From Xenopus tropicalis (lineage: Eukaryota; Chordata; Amphibia; Anura; Pipidae), in the NCBI RefSeq assembly GCF_000004195.4, contig NC_030683.2, positions 77,616,910 through 77,680,909 on the forward strand: a stretch of 64,000 bases of DNA. Reading direction: 5' to 3'. The notes under the pieces were generated by a model. The model made no database searches, had not been told where the DNA came from, and saw only the letters and a list, made by a program, of their open reading frames with translations. The position numbers were made by a program, and so were the translations under genes. Shown here in pieces: positions 42,021 through 54,600 of this stretch (positions are counted from its first letter, which is position 1; each line of letters starts with the position of its first letter).

Positions 42021-43144
42021 AAAAACAATATGAACCATGGGAAACAATGCCCGGCAGTCACCCAGTGGGTGGATCTAATTAACAAAACTCTCCCCTCTGT
42101 CAGGATTACTTACCTGTCCCGAGGATGCCCAGACAAATTCGATAAAATATGGAGTCCATGGCTTGATGATAATCTAACTGAGTTTTCTGTCCCCTGAACA
42201 TTTGCTTGTTAAATAAACTCTATACCAGGATCGTATAGCATTTGTACCATTGTATGAATGTAAGGTAATATGATTTTGCTGTGTATTTCTCTGATGCATA
42301 TCTTTTCCCTTTCTTTTTGTACTGTGTGATGGAGACTCCACATATTCATGGCTGTTAATAATCATTAACCTTGTTCTTTTCAATATCTTTATTAAAATAA
42401 AAAAACACAGCATGGATCAGATTGTATTCGATGAGAAAAACTCCTCACCCAGTTCTCATTTAATTGAATGTGGTCATATGTTTTCTAATTAATAACTTGT
42501 GATGCTTATCCGTAGTCTGGGCCCTTGTCCCCCCACTGCCCACTTAGTGATTACCTGGGCCCCCTCAAATTGTCAGCATGGTCGCCAAGGGGAGGTGACT
42601 GGCCCACCACTGGCATCTACCAAGGCAAACCAACAAAGCCATTCTTTTTTGTAAGAGACATGCCTTTTTAGTGACATCACTTGTGGGATAATTTTATAAA
42701 TAGAAATAGCTCCTTTGATACATGACCTTCACTCATTTTCCTTATCTAAACCACAACCGTTCTGGGGAAATGTTATGTGTTCCTGTTCTGAAAAGCTCTG
42801 TATTCTCCTGACCTTTACAATATTGATTTGCAAGATTGTAATATAATTATTGCATCAGGCTGTGTATTGCCGTATTTCAGTCTGTATTTTAATACAGAAA
42901 ATTACATAAGGGAAAAAAATACACCTACCAAAGTATCTACCACACAAGCCTTAAAAAGATGTAGTATATTTATATATGTATAATGGAAAAATATCTTTCT
43001 GTCCTGTACAAATATTCTATACAAACAGGGTATCGTTTACACAAGCAACACTATAGCACAGTGATACACTGTAGGCTGCTATATCATTGAGACTGAAAAA
43101 AAATCACCTTGGGTTTCTTTTTACACAGCCAGTCTTGCACCCCT

Positions 43145-43275
43145 TAAATGAGAACTAAACCCTAAAAATGAATATGGCTAGAAATACTGTATTTTATATA
43201 CAAAACTGACAGCACTCGCCAAAAGTTTCAGCATCTCTATAGTAATAATGATATAGGTCTTTACAGTCATTGCCA
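43145..43275 (+). repeat. T2-type MITE fragment, 'gagaactaaac' family
   Basis: 'ttaaatgagaactaaaccctaaaaatgaatatg' (TTAA at 43144-43147) and 'gtttcagcatctctatagtaataatga' match 36862-36965. It is interrupted on the right by another repeat at about 43263. Confidence 0.65.
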
Positions 43276-43400
43276 GAACTAAGGGTAGGCAGAAGTGGCA
43301 CCTGCCTAGGGCGCAAAGGCAGGGGGGCACCAGGCAAGTGCCTCTCCTTTCACTTTTCCCTAGTTCCGTTCCCTTTTGCCCCCACCACATCACCCCTCTC
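43263..43400 (-). repeat. Fragment of 'aactagggg(t)aggcagaag' repeat
   Basis: 'ccagaactaagggtaggcagaagtggcacctgcctagggcgcaa' corresponds to the inverted end of the repeat at 62040-62340. It is C-rich further on. Confidence 0.6.
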
Positions 43401-43471
43401 CAGCGGTCCAGTAACCCTGTGTGCATTCATAAGTGCATGCCCATGGAGAGGGGGGGGGGGGGCTGTGCTTA

Positions 43472-43649
43472 GGGGCAGATTTATCAAATGTGAGTTTAGA
43501 GTTTAAAAGATAAAAACTCACCCATGTACTATTTATTGCTAGTTGTAGCTTTCACCCATTGATAAATACACTTCTAAAACTCCCATCGAAATGGATAGTG
43601 AGTTTTTATGTTTTAAGCTGTACACTCGCATTTTAATAAATCTGCCTCT
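43472..43649. repeat. Foldback MITE with 'ggggcagatttat' ends
   Basis: Ends 'aggggcagatttatcaaatg' and 'aataaatctgcctct' are inverted. The arms also pair internally (gataaaaactcac / gtgagtttttat). Related ends occur at 6507-6675 and 63133-63409. Confidence 0.75.
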
Positions 43650-43791
43650 TTGTATCACTAAACTACACAGCCAAATACGTTTTTACTTTTAAGGCTGGAT
43701 AGGAACATAATATATATGGGATACAAAAGAAGTACAGTGTGTTCATTTCTCTGCAATAAAGTTCCTGTTGTGCATTTTGTGTGTGTATATA

Positions 43792-45309
<1,518 letters not shown>

Positions 45310-45700
45310 GGCCACATGCTGTCTGATCACTGTCTGAAGTTCAGCCACTGGACTTTAGCCATGTTGTGTATACTAAAGAAAGTCATATGAACTGTCTGAA
45401 ATTCCACTGTGTGGCAGCTATCAAGCTCACCACACTTCTTGTCCTTTGTACCCACTTCCTGCTTGGCGTGCTCATGCTTATATATAGTCATAGACCTTCA
45501 TATTGACTATGAGTATGCATATGTTGTTTCATGTGTATACATATATAGAAATATATATTTACATAATTACGTACACATATATTTTTCTTGCATTTGTTAT
45601 TTTTTGAAACTATTCTTTTTAAACTAGTCTTTACCTCGCCAATAGTGTTTCCCATTTCTTTATCTCTCTGCTACCTCTTTTTTGCCATTTCCCTCAACTG

Positions 45701-45840
45701 TTAAAGGAACACTAACACAAAAAAGTATATAAAAATGAATTACTTAATTAATTAATGCAATGTTACGCTACACTGGTACAACTGGTGTGTTTGCATCAGG
45801 AAGACTACTATAGTTTATATTAAAAAAAACAAGAGTTTTT
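45701..45840 (+). repeat. T2-type MITE fragment, 'ttaaaggaacagtaacac' family
   Basis: TTAAAGGAACACTAACACAAAA, then 'acactggtacaactggtgtgttt' and 'aagactactatagtttatat', matching the left arm of 19717-20132 with more divergence. No right arm was seen. Confidence 0.75.
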
Positions 45841-45890
45841 CACTCCAGATGAATGTTTCTTTAAATCCTTGGAGTGCTGTCCTTGTTCCA

Positions 45891-45892
<2 letters not shown>

Positions 45893-45951
<59 letters not shown>

Positions 45952-46095
45952 AGAAAGTGTCGGCACTCTTAGGCTTTTCTCATTCAGGCAAAAAAAGGTA
46001 CAAGTTGCTTTTAGATGCGAATGGTGAAGTTTATTTCCGACGTTTCAGTCCTTACTTGGACATTCGTCATATATATATACATATATATATATATG
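45893..46095. repeat. (AT)n microsatellite plus ACGTTTC-core repeat
   Basis: About 27 AT dinucleotides (45893-45946), then 'gtcggcactctta', then ACGTTTCAGTCC (46040-46051) with a GTCC/GGAC stem and 'attcgtcat', and a second (AT)n run to about 46094. Same layout as 3655-3870. Confidence 0.75.
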
Positions 46096-46317
46096 TGTGA
46101 CATTATATATTTCTAAGTACAAAGAAGTTAACACAACCACTACAGGGAACTTAATTGAATAGTTAGGCCTTAATTCAAGTCATGAGAATTGAACTCCAGA
46201 GGTTAATACATTCTCTGACCCTTGTTGCAGTGGGCTCTTTAATGCAGTTGATAAAGGAACTGAAAATAGAGATAATGGTCTCTTAGATAGCATGGAAAGC
46301 TATTAAAAGATATATAT

Positions 46318-46353
46318 GCTATTGCTTTTTGCCATTGGTCAAAAAGCAATAGC
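46318..46353. repeat. Short perfect hairpin
   Basis: 'gctattgctttttg' and 'caaaaagcaatagc' are exact inverted copies around an 8-base loop. Confidence 0.8.
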
Positions 46354-48338
46354 TCAAAACCTCTATATTGTTGCAATGGTCCTGCCAGAAGGTTTAGTTA
46401 GTGTTACACCAAGCAGCTGTGCAACATTCCTTGCATGGAAGTCATCAGCAGGAATCTTATCACTAAAGTCAAGGTTTGAAGTATACTGCACACTACTTTT
46501 ATAATATAATATATTAAATAGCAAGTGCTAGGGTATGATGAAACAAAAAAAAATAATAATTCTGGCTTCAAAGAATAAATGTATGGTTTGAGTAAAAAAA
46601 ACTAGAAACGTTTGACAACTCACTAACTATAAAGCATGGGGTATTTTGCACAATCTGCTTTTCCTTCTATTATAAAAAGATGCAAAGCCTTGTTAAAGAT
46701 AAGCAGTTCCACAACAAGATGCCACCACCCAATTTGTTATTTGAGATAACGTTTCTAGTACTGATATCAGATACTCTGTGCTAACAGTACATTTGGAACT
46801 CCATTGAAATTACCTATAAAAAACAGAAGGGTTCTGTATGTCACAAGATTAAACTGCCAAAATATAAACATCGTCAATATTTGGGTGAATTGTCCTTTTT
46901 GCCGCACAGAAATTTTGGAACCTTAAAGGCTATTTATAAAAAACCTATGAAATAAATAAGAATGCAATAATCTTCAGTTCTCAGCAGAACTGGTTCTCAA
47001 ACCTTAAAGGAAACATAGACCTTCTGTGTCAGTATTGCTCTGCTTATATGTTGTTAGTCTGCAACCCACAGCATTAAATTATGGTGGAAGCTGTAGTCAT
47101 AACCAGCAACCATAAAAATGATGATTCCTAAAGCAAAACAGTTACCAGGTTTTTATGGCCAGTTTCCAATTTTTGCTATAAAGCCTGCCAGGGGGAGCCT
47201 GAAGGAGAGGTTGGAGGGCATAGTATGAATTCCAGGGTAAGGTAAGCTTTCAGGGAACACCTATTGGGATTTCTTAGATAAACCAAAATGGAAATTGTAA
47301 CTGTCAATAACGGGGAAATTTGGGGTGAAAACTTTCTGCCCTGGATATTGTTGGAAATACGTCCTGGAGGACTCAAAAACATATATATATATATGTATTA
47401 TTATTAGATAAGGACCTTGACCAAAAATTGGCCCTCCAAGGGGAGTCAAACTGTTTGACTTGTAGAGGTGACCATACTTGGGCAAATCTCATATGGGGTT
47501 TGACCGATCAGTCCACATACTGAATTGACAGATAATGTGTAGGTGCCAGCTGTATGAGTGACCATACATAATATGGGTATTGTTTTATCGTTTGATATTG
47601 TTTACATATTGTTTAGAGTTAATATTTACTGAAGAAATTGTAAAATATAAAACAGGTCAAATTTGATAATGAAATGAAAATTTTGCAGATACTTAGGAAT
47701 TAGGAAAATGAACCATTGCGTATTTCAAATAAAAGAATTTACCAGCAGCAGCTAATTTAACCCAGTTTATCTAACCCAGACTTAGTGGGGTCATGTGATT
47801 GCTTTTGAAAAGAGAAGCCTTGGGACCTTTTATTTTCCTAAATAGAAAAGGAAGCAAATGCCTGACAATCAGCAAAATAAGTGATGTCACCATAAAGGCT
47901 TACAGAGAGCTAGTCGATGTTAAGTAACATGGTTGAGATTGAGTGCATGAATCCATTTAACTGATGCTGAGTTAATGGGTTTTAATGTAAAGGAACCATT
48001 TCCAGAGAAAGAGGAAGGTAACAGAAGAGAAGGAAGTAAAAGCTTCTGAGGACTGCATTTTTGGGGGATTATTCATAAAACGGATGCCGTATTTTGATCC
48101 ACAGTGCACAGAATACAATTCTTAGTTCTAGATAAAGCTTTCCAATGAATTTGGCATTACAGCACAAAAAACATGCCTTAGCTTTTCTAAAAATAGAAAA
48201 AAAAAGAAATTAGGCTAAAAATTATTTTTATTGTGACAGTCGTCAAAAAGTGACGTTGTTAATGTCTGTTTACTCATTCTCTGGGTTTTAAATTATTAAA
48301 TCATCTATTCTCCTTTTCCCTCTCTTTTAACTTGACAT

Positions 48339-48773
48339 TTACACAGCTAGTATTGAGAAATTTAAAAAGGGTTGGCGACAGCCATATATAGCCATGCCAT
48401 TTCTGTCACTAGCTTTCCTGGCCCTGAGCTGAGCAAAAGCATGTGATTCCACTACACATGATTCTACTTGATGTTTATGTTTTTGTGCCTGAAAGTGGTA
48501 TGTAATGTTCACCAGACACATTTTGGAGACATACTTAAATTTTGAACTTTGCACTTGTATAGGGAAGTTTAATGATATTTTTGTCTCATTAGATATTTTT
48601 GTCTCATTTGTCTCAATTGCTTGCAGAGCAGCAAGCTTTTCAGCCAGCACCTTGGTATCACCCTCTACCATCAACCAACCCATCTTAGGTTGTTTCCCAT
48701 GCAGTCTGTCTGCCATTAGCCTTATTGCTATGGTTGTAGCTATCATAGTGCTAAGCAGCAGCAACACTTCCAT
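48339..48773 (-). CDS. Unassigned 144-codon open frame, coding status unknown
   Basis: I do not recognise this frame. It starts MEVLLLLSTMIATTIAIRLM, a hydrophobic stretch like a membrane segment or uncleaved signal anchor, in a good start context (cgccATGG). It continues with a charged region and a short duplicated piece (NETKIS twice). It lies antisense in ubash3b intron 1, with no splice partner, poly-A tail or neighbour to support it. It may be a chance frame or an eroded insertion. Confidence 0.15.
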   Translation of the reverse strand: MEVLLLLSTMIATTIAIRLMADRLHGKQPKMGWLMVEGDTKVLAEKLAALQAIETNETKISNETKISLNFPIQVQSSKFKYVSKMCLVNITYHFQAQKHKHQVESCVVESHAFAQLRARKASDRNGMAIYGCRQPFLNFSILAV

Positions 48774-49010
48774 GGCGTTTCTAAACTAAACTCTGTGTAC
48801 TCTTCCCTACATAACCATTATTAATAATAAGCCTGACAGTATCTTATTGCACTAGCCACTGTGGACCAGTCAGCATGTATTCAGCAGTTACAGTATTTTT
48901 GGTTTACATTTAAGACCAGTTATTGAAACAGTTATTGAAAGTCAGGTCACAAAAGCAATACTGATACAGTATTTGAAACTGAGTATCTTTGTATACATGA
49001 ATAATCATAT

Positions 49011-49479
49011 TTAAAGGAGAAGGAAAGGCTAGTAAAGAGTTAATCTCAAGCTGCAGGCATACCTTCAGTTCTCTCAATAGTACCCTTAAGTCTCCCCATA
49101 TTTCACCTGTTCAGATGATCAGAAGCCAAACAGGAAGAAAAAACGCTCAGCTGTGTAAAGAAAGTTCCCATAATGCCTCGCTCCTGCACAGACACCCAGA
49201 CCAAATGTACATGCTCAGTTTGTAAGACTATGAGGAAGCTTTCTGCTGATTGGCTCAGACCCACATTCCTAAGGGAGGGGGTGTGTGAGTTTTTTGCATT
49301 CTTGAGGGAGGGGGGAGCAGGAGAGAGCAGAAAGCTGCGTGTCTGTGGCACAGGAATTACAGACACAAGAAATCTTTTTTCAGAGAAGTCAGTGCAATGT
49401 TTCTGTGAGTGCTTATGGCTGTATTTATATACACGTTCTGATAAAGCTTACTTAGTTTTTACCTTTCTTTCTCCTTTAA
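49011..49479 (-). repeat. T2-type MITE, 'ttaaaggagaaggaaag' family, full copy
   Basis: TTAA at both ends (49011-49014 and 49476-49479) with TTAAAGGAGAAGGAAAGG on the left and 'cctttctttctcctttaa' on the right. The left 200 bp match the fragment at 7155-7352 inverted; the right end ('gataaagcttacttagttttt') matches the left end of copies at 789 and 39032. Confidence 0.92.
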
Positions 49480-50214
49480 TAAACCTTGAAAAACCACAGC
49501 ACGATTATTCTCTTAATTACACTCTCACACTCAACTCATACTCATAGATTTTATGCATTTGCCCTTTAATAAATAAAACAAAGCAATGCATGAAATAGCT
49601 TAGTTTTCTTCCTAACACTTAATTACACCCCTGATTTAAGAAATATTGTCATGCCATTTAGCAGATCAAGTTATCCAGGTTTCTTAAATATAAACTACAG
49701 TTTGGTACTTTTTATTGCAATGGCAGTTCACCCTTAATAGGGAAGTTAACCTTTAAATAAACTTATATTTAGTAGATTAACCTCTTATAAGCAAATTTTT
49801 TAAACTCATCTTAATTTTGTGTATTTACGTTTTTAGTAGTCCTCTTTCTGAACCCACAACAGAAAATTTGGTTTGGGGGGGTCACCACCCCCAAAAATGC
49901 ATAAAAGTTTTATTTTGGCTCTGATTTTTAATTTCTTATAATTAAGTTGTCAAGCCTGATGGCTGCGTAAATAAAAACGTAAATAATTTGAAAACCATAA
50001 AATAAACAAAATGAAGATAAGTTCCAAACTGTCTGAAAATACCACTGACCACATACTGTAGAAAATTAATTGTAAGATGAAGTACCAATGCATAAGCTGT
50101 AAGAAGATGCAGCTCTGAAATACAATTTCTTTTTACACCTTATTTTTATTTATTATTTCTAACAAGGTAAATAGAAAGAATAATAACATTGGTTTTAACC
50201 CTTTTAGTGCCATG

Positions 50215-50279
50215 GGACGTAGATTCTACGTCCTGGGTAGCAAAGGACCAAAGTGCCACAGGACGTAGAATCTACGTCC
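50215..50279. repeat. Paired 19-bp palindromes at the left end of the piggyBac-type element
   Basis: GGACGTAGATTCTACGTCC (50215-50233) and GGACGTAGAATCTACGTCC (50261-50279) are each palindromic around one central base and lie 46 bp apart, each preceded by 'agtgcca'. Candidate transposase-binding sites, by inference only. Confidence 0.85.
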
Positions 50280-50293
50280 TACAGCACTATCAG

Positions 50294-50459
50294 GTTTACA
50301 AGCGCTGTGCTCGCTTTTAAAGCAGCGCAGCGCTTGTAAACCCTTCACAACCCCCTAGGCAACGAGCAGAGACAGTCATACTCACCGATCCGGTCCCACG
50401 ATCGCGTCGCCAGCCAATGACAGCAGTGGACACGCGATGATGACGTGTCCACTGCTGTC
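50294..50459. repeat. Two further hairpins in the left subterminal region
   Basis: 50294-50341: GTTTACAAGCGCTG... CAGCGCTTGTAAAC. 50419-50459: GACAGCAGTGGACACG... CGTGTCCACTGCTGTC. Both stems are perfect or nearly so, with locally high CpG. Confidence 0.85.
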
Positions 50460-51017
50460 CCTTTAAATAGCGCCGCCTACTGTCGGCTCCTCATTCCTGC
50501 TGCGCACTTCGGACCTGATGGAGCTCCCCTGCTGCCTTCCTGCTGCCTTCCTGCCAGATTGATCGCCCCTGATCGCCCCTGATCGCCTGCCTGCCTTGGG
50601 TAAGCTGAACTACAACTCTCTACCACTGTTTATTTTGCTTATTTCGATCTCAACTGTCTAAAAATTTTTTTTTTTTTTTTTTTCAATTTTTTCTTCTATC
50701 TTTGTCATTATTACACTTTTGTACACATACACACTTATTTACAACTTTCCCAAGCACACACAGACACTCACACACACACTTACACTTACACTTTTTTTTT
50801 TTTTTTTTTTTTTTTTTTCTATCTTTCTTTTCTTTTCTTTCTTTCTTTGCTTTCTTTGGCAGTCTTTTTTTTTACTAAAACTTTATTTCTGATCTTGCTC
50901 TATAATTATCTGATTTATTTGGTTGCATTTTAGTGTTTTTTTGGCATTTTCATAATTGATTTCTGTTTTTTATTATTCTATTGCACTGTAACTTTTTTTA
51001 TTGCTATTGGGTGCTGA

Positions 51018-51275
51018 ATTTGCAGTGACGTTGGTGGATCCAGGGCTCTGACCACCAATTTCATTGCAATTATTGTTCTTCTGTTGGTTTAGGTGGTTTT
51101 ATTGGATTTTACTGATTTTATGGTGTTTTATCTTTGCATTGTTCTTTATTGTGTGTTTAGTGCCCCCAAAAAGGTTGCTTTTGCAGTGACATTGGTGGAT
51201 CCAGGGCTCTGACCACCGATTTCATTGCAATTATTGTTCTTTGATTGCTTTTAGTGGTTTTATTCCATTTTAACT
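51018..51275. repeat. Two-copy direct repeat, about 158-bp period
   Basis: 'ttgcagtgacgttggtgg' (about 51021) and 'ttgcagtgacattggtgg' (about 51181) each begin about 90 bp of similar sequence, continuing with 'atccagggctctgaccacc' and 'tttcattgcaattattg'. It lies just left of the main array inside the piggyBac-type element. Confidence 0.85.
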
Positions 51276-51358
51276 TCATTTGATTTCAGTTGTTCTAGAA
51301 AGGCTAAGATTGTTCTGGTAGTTTCTATTGCCAAGGGTTAGGCTGATGCCACACATGG

Positions 51359-51583
51359 CGTAGGGCTGATTTTTTTCAGCAAGTGGAAAAACGCTTGCCG
51401 AAAATTCAGCCCTACGCCTGCTACTTGTGCCTGCACCCGAATGAATGGAATACGCTCGGGTGCAGGCACATGTAGCCGATATACGCATGAAAACGCGAGA
51501 CTTTGCATTCTCACGCGTTTTCATGCGTATATCGGCTACATGTGCCTGCACCCGAGCGTATTCCATTCATTCGGGTGCAGGCA
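51359..51583. repeat. Nested foldback inside the piggyBac-type element
   Basis: 51428-51583 is a near-perfect inverted repeat centred near 51506 (left arm from 'tgcctgcacccgaatgaatg', right arm ending 'cattcgggtgcaggca'). Each arm is itself an inverted repeat (tgcctgcacccga / tcgggtgcaggca). A smaller hairpin (gcgtagggctga / tcagccctacgc, 51359-51418) adjoins it. CpG-rich, with ends 'ggctgatgccacac'. Probably a separate MITE that landed inside the larger element. Confidence 0.85.
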
Positions 51584-51609
51584 AAAAAAAAAGGGGTGCA
51601 TAGAGTGCA

Positions 51610-54600
51610 GCCCCAATATTATGCATTTTCAGGTTTGGCGGCCATGTACTTATGTGCAACCAGACATAGGTATCGTTTTATTCAGGGGAACTTGCAGATT
51701 GATGTTTAGTAAGTTTTTGGTAGTTGCCATGGAAATTTTGGAGAGAAATCTAGGTTTGTATCTGGTTTTTCCTTGATTTCTGACCAAAGCGCTGACTTCT
51801 GCAAGGGACTGCGGCCACAATTTTCCATGTAGAAAGAGAAGAGTGGTGTCTCTGAATAGCTGAAGGTGTGCACTTTTCGTAAATATATAGTTTGCGGGGG
51901 TTATTTCACAGGTATGGGGGTGTTTAGACTAAATAACTGCAGGTAGAGCACATAGAGCACATACCCCCCTTATGCATTGCCCCTGTTTGGGGGCATTTGG
52001 TGGCCACGTCTTTATGTGCACCCATACATATGGGGTATCGTTTTATTCAGGGGAACTTGCAAATTGAGGTTTAGTAAGTTTTTGGTAGTTGCCATGGAGA
52101 TTTTGGGGAGAAATCTAGGTTTTTATCTGGTTCTTCCTTGATTTCTGACCAAAATCTAGGTTTGTATCTGGTTTTTCCTTGATTTCTGACCAAAGCGCTG
52201 ACTTCTGCGATGGACTGCAGCCACAATTTTCCATGTAGAAAGAGAAGAGTGGCGTCTCTGAATAGCAGAAGGTGTGCACTTTTCGTAAATATATTGATTG
52301 TGGGGGTTATCTCACAGGTAGGGGGGGTTAACACTGAAAAGCTGCAGGTAGTGCACATAGAGCGCAGCCCCCAAAATTTCAACTGAAATTGCCCTTATAC
52401 ATTGCCCCTGTTTTGGGGCATTTGGTGGCCACGTCTTTATGTGCACCCCTACATATGGGGTATTGTTTTATTCAGGGGAACTTGCAGATTGATGGTTAGT
52501 AAGTTTTTGGTAGTTGCCATGGAGATTTTGGGGAGAAATCTAGGTTTGTATCTGGTTTTTCCTTGATTTCTGACCAAAGCGCTGACTTCTGCAAGGGACT
52601 GCGGCCACAATTTTCCATGTAGAAAGAGAAGAGTGGTGTCTCTGAATAGCTGAAGGTGTGCACTTTTCGTAAATATATAGATTGTGGGGGTTATCTCACA
52701 GGTAGGGGGGGTTAACACTGAAAAACTGCAGGTAGTGCACATAGAGCGCAGCCCCCAAAATTTCAACTGAAATTGCCCTTATGCATTGCCCCTGTTTTGG
52801 GGCATTTGGTGGCCACGTCTTTATGTGCTCCCATACATATGGGGTATCGTTTTATTCAGGGGAACTTGCAGATTGATGGTTAGTAAGTTTTTGGTAGTTG
52901 CCATGGAGATTTTGGGGAGAAATCTAGGTTTTTTATCTGGTTTTTCCTTGATTTCTGACCAAAATCTAGGTTTGTATCTGGTTTTTCCTTGATTTCTGAC
53001 CAAAGCGCTGACTTCTGCAAGGGACTGCAGCCACAATTTTCCATGTAGAAAGAGAAGAGTGGTGTCTCTGAATAGCTGAAGGTGTGCACTTTTTGTAAAT
53101 ATATAGTTTGCGGGGGTTATTTCACAGGTATGGGGGTGTTTAGACTATATAACTGCAGGTAGAGCACATAGAGCACAGCCCCCCCTTATGTATTGCCCCT
53201 GTTTGGGGGCATTTGGTGGCCACGTCTTTATGTGCACCCATACATATGGGGTATCGTTTTATTCAGGGGAACTTGCAGATTGATGTTTAGTAAGTTTTTA
53301 GTAGTTGCCATGGAGATTTTGGGGAGAAATATAGGTTTGTATCTGGTTTTTCCTTGATTTCTGACCAAAGCGCTGACTACTGCAAGGGACTGCGGCCACA
53401 ATTTGTCATGTAGAAAGAGAAGAGTGGTGTCTCTGAATAGCTGAAGGTGTGCACTTTTTGTAAATATATAGTTTGCGGGGGTTATTTCACAGGTATGGGG
53501 GTGTTTAGACTATATAACTGCAGGTAGAGCACATAGAGCACAGCCCCCCCTTATGTATTGCCCCTGTTTGGGGGCATTTGGTGGCCACGTCTTTATGTGC
53601 ACCCATACATATGGGGTATCGTTTTATTCAGGGGAACTTGCAGATTGATGGTTAGTAAGTTTTTGGTAGTTGCCATGGAGATTTTGGGGAGAAATCTAGG
53701 TTTTTTATCTGGTTTTTCCTTGATTTCTGACCAAAATCTAGGTTTGTATCTGGTTTTTCCTTGATTTCTGACCAAAGCGCTGACTTCTGCAAGGGACTGC
53801 GGCCACAATTTGTCATGTAGAAAGAGAAGAGTGGTGTCTCTGAATAGCTGAAGGTGTGCACTTTTTGTAAATATATAGTTTGCGGGGGTTATTTCACAGG
53901 TATGGGGGTGTTTAGACTATATAACTGCAGGTAGAGCACATAGAGCACAGCCCCCCCTTATGCATTGCCCCTGTTTGGTGGCCACGTCTTTATGTGCACC
54001 CATACATATGGGGTATCGTTTTATTCAGGGGAACTTGCAGATTGATGTTTAGTAAGTTTTTGGTAGTTGCCATGGAGATTTTGGGGAGAAATCTAGGTTT
54101 GTATCTGGTTTTTCCTTGATTTCTGACCAAAGCGCTGACTTCTGCAAGGGACTGCGGCCACAATTTTCCATGTAGAAAGAGAAGAGTGGTGTCTCTGAAT
54201 AGCTGAAGGTGTGCACTTTTTGGAAATATATAGTTTGCGGGGGTTATTTCACAGGTATGGGGGTGTTTAGACTATATAACTGCAGGTAGAGCACATAGAG
54301 CACAGCCCCCCCTTATGCATTGCCCCTGTTTGGGGGCATTTGGTGGCCACGTCTTTATGTGCACCCATACATATGGGGTATCGTTTTATTCAGGGGAACT
54401 TGCAGATTGATGTTTAGTAAGTTTTTGGTAGTTGCCATGGAGATTTTGGGGAGAAATCTAGGTTTGTATCTGGTTTTTCCTTGATTTCTGACCAAAGCGC
54501 TGACTTCTGCAAGGGACTGCGGCCACAATTTTCCATGTAGAAAGAGAAGAGTGGTGTCTCTGAATAGCTGAAGGTGTGCACTTTTTGGAAATATATAGTT

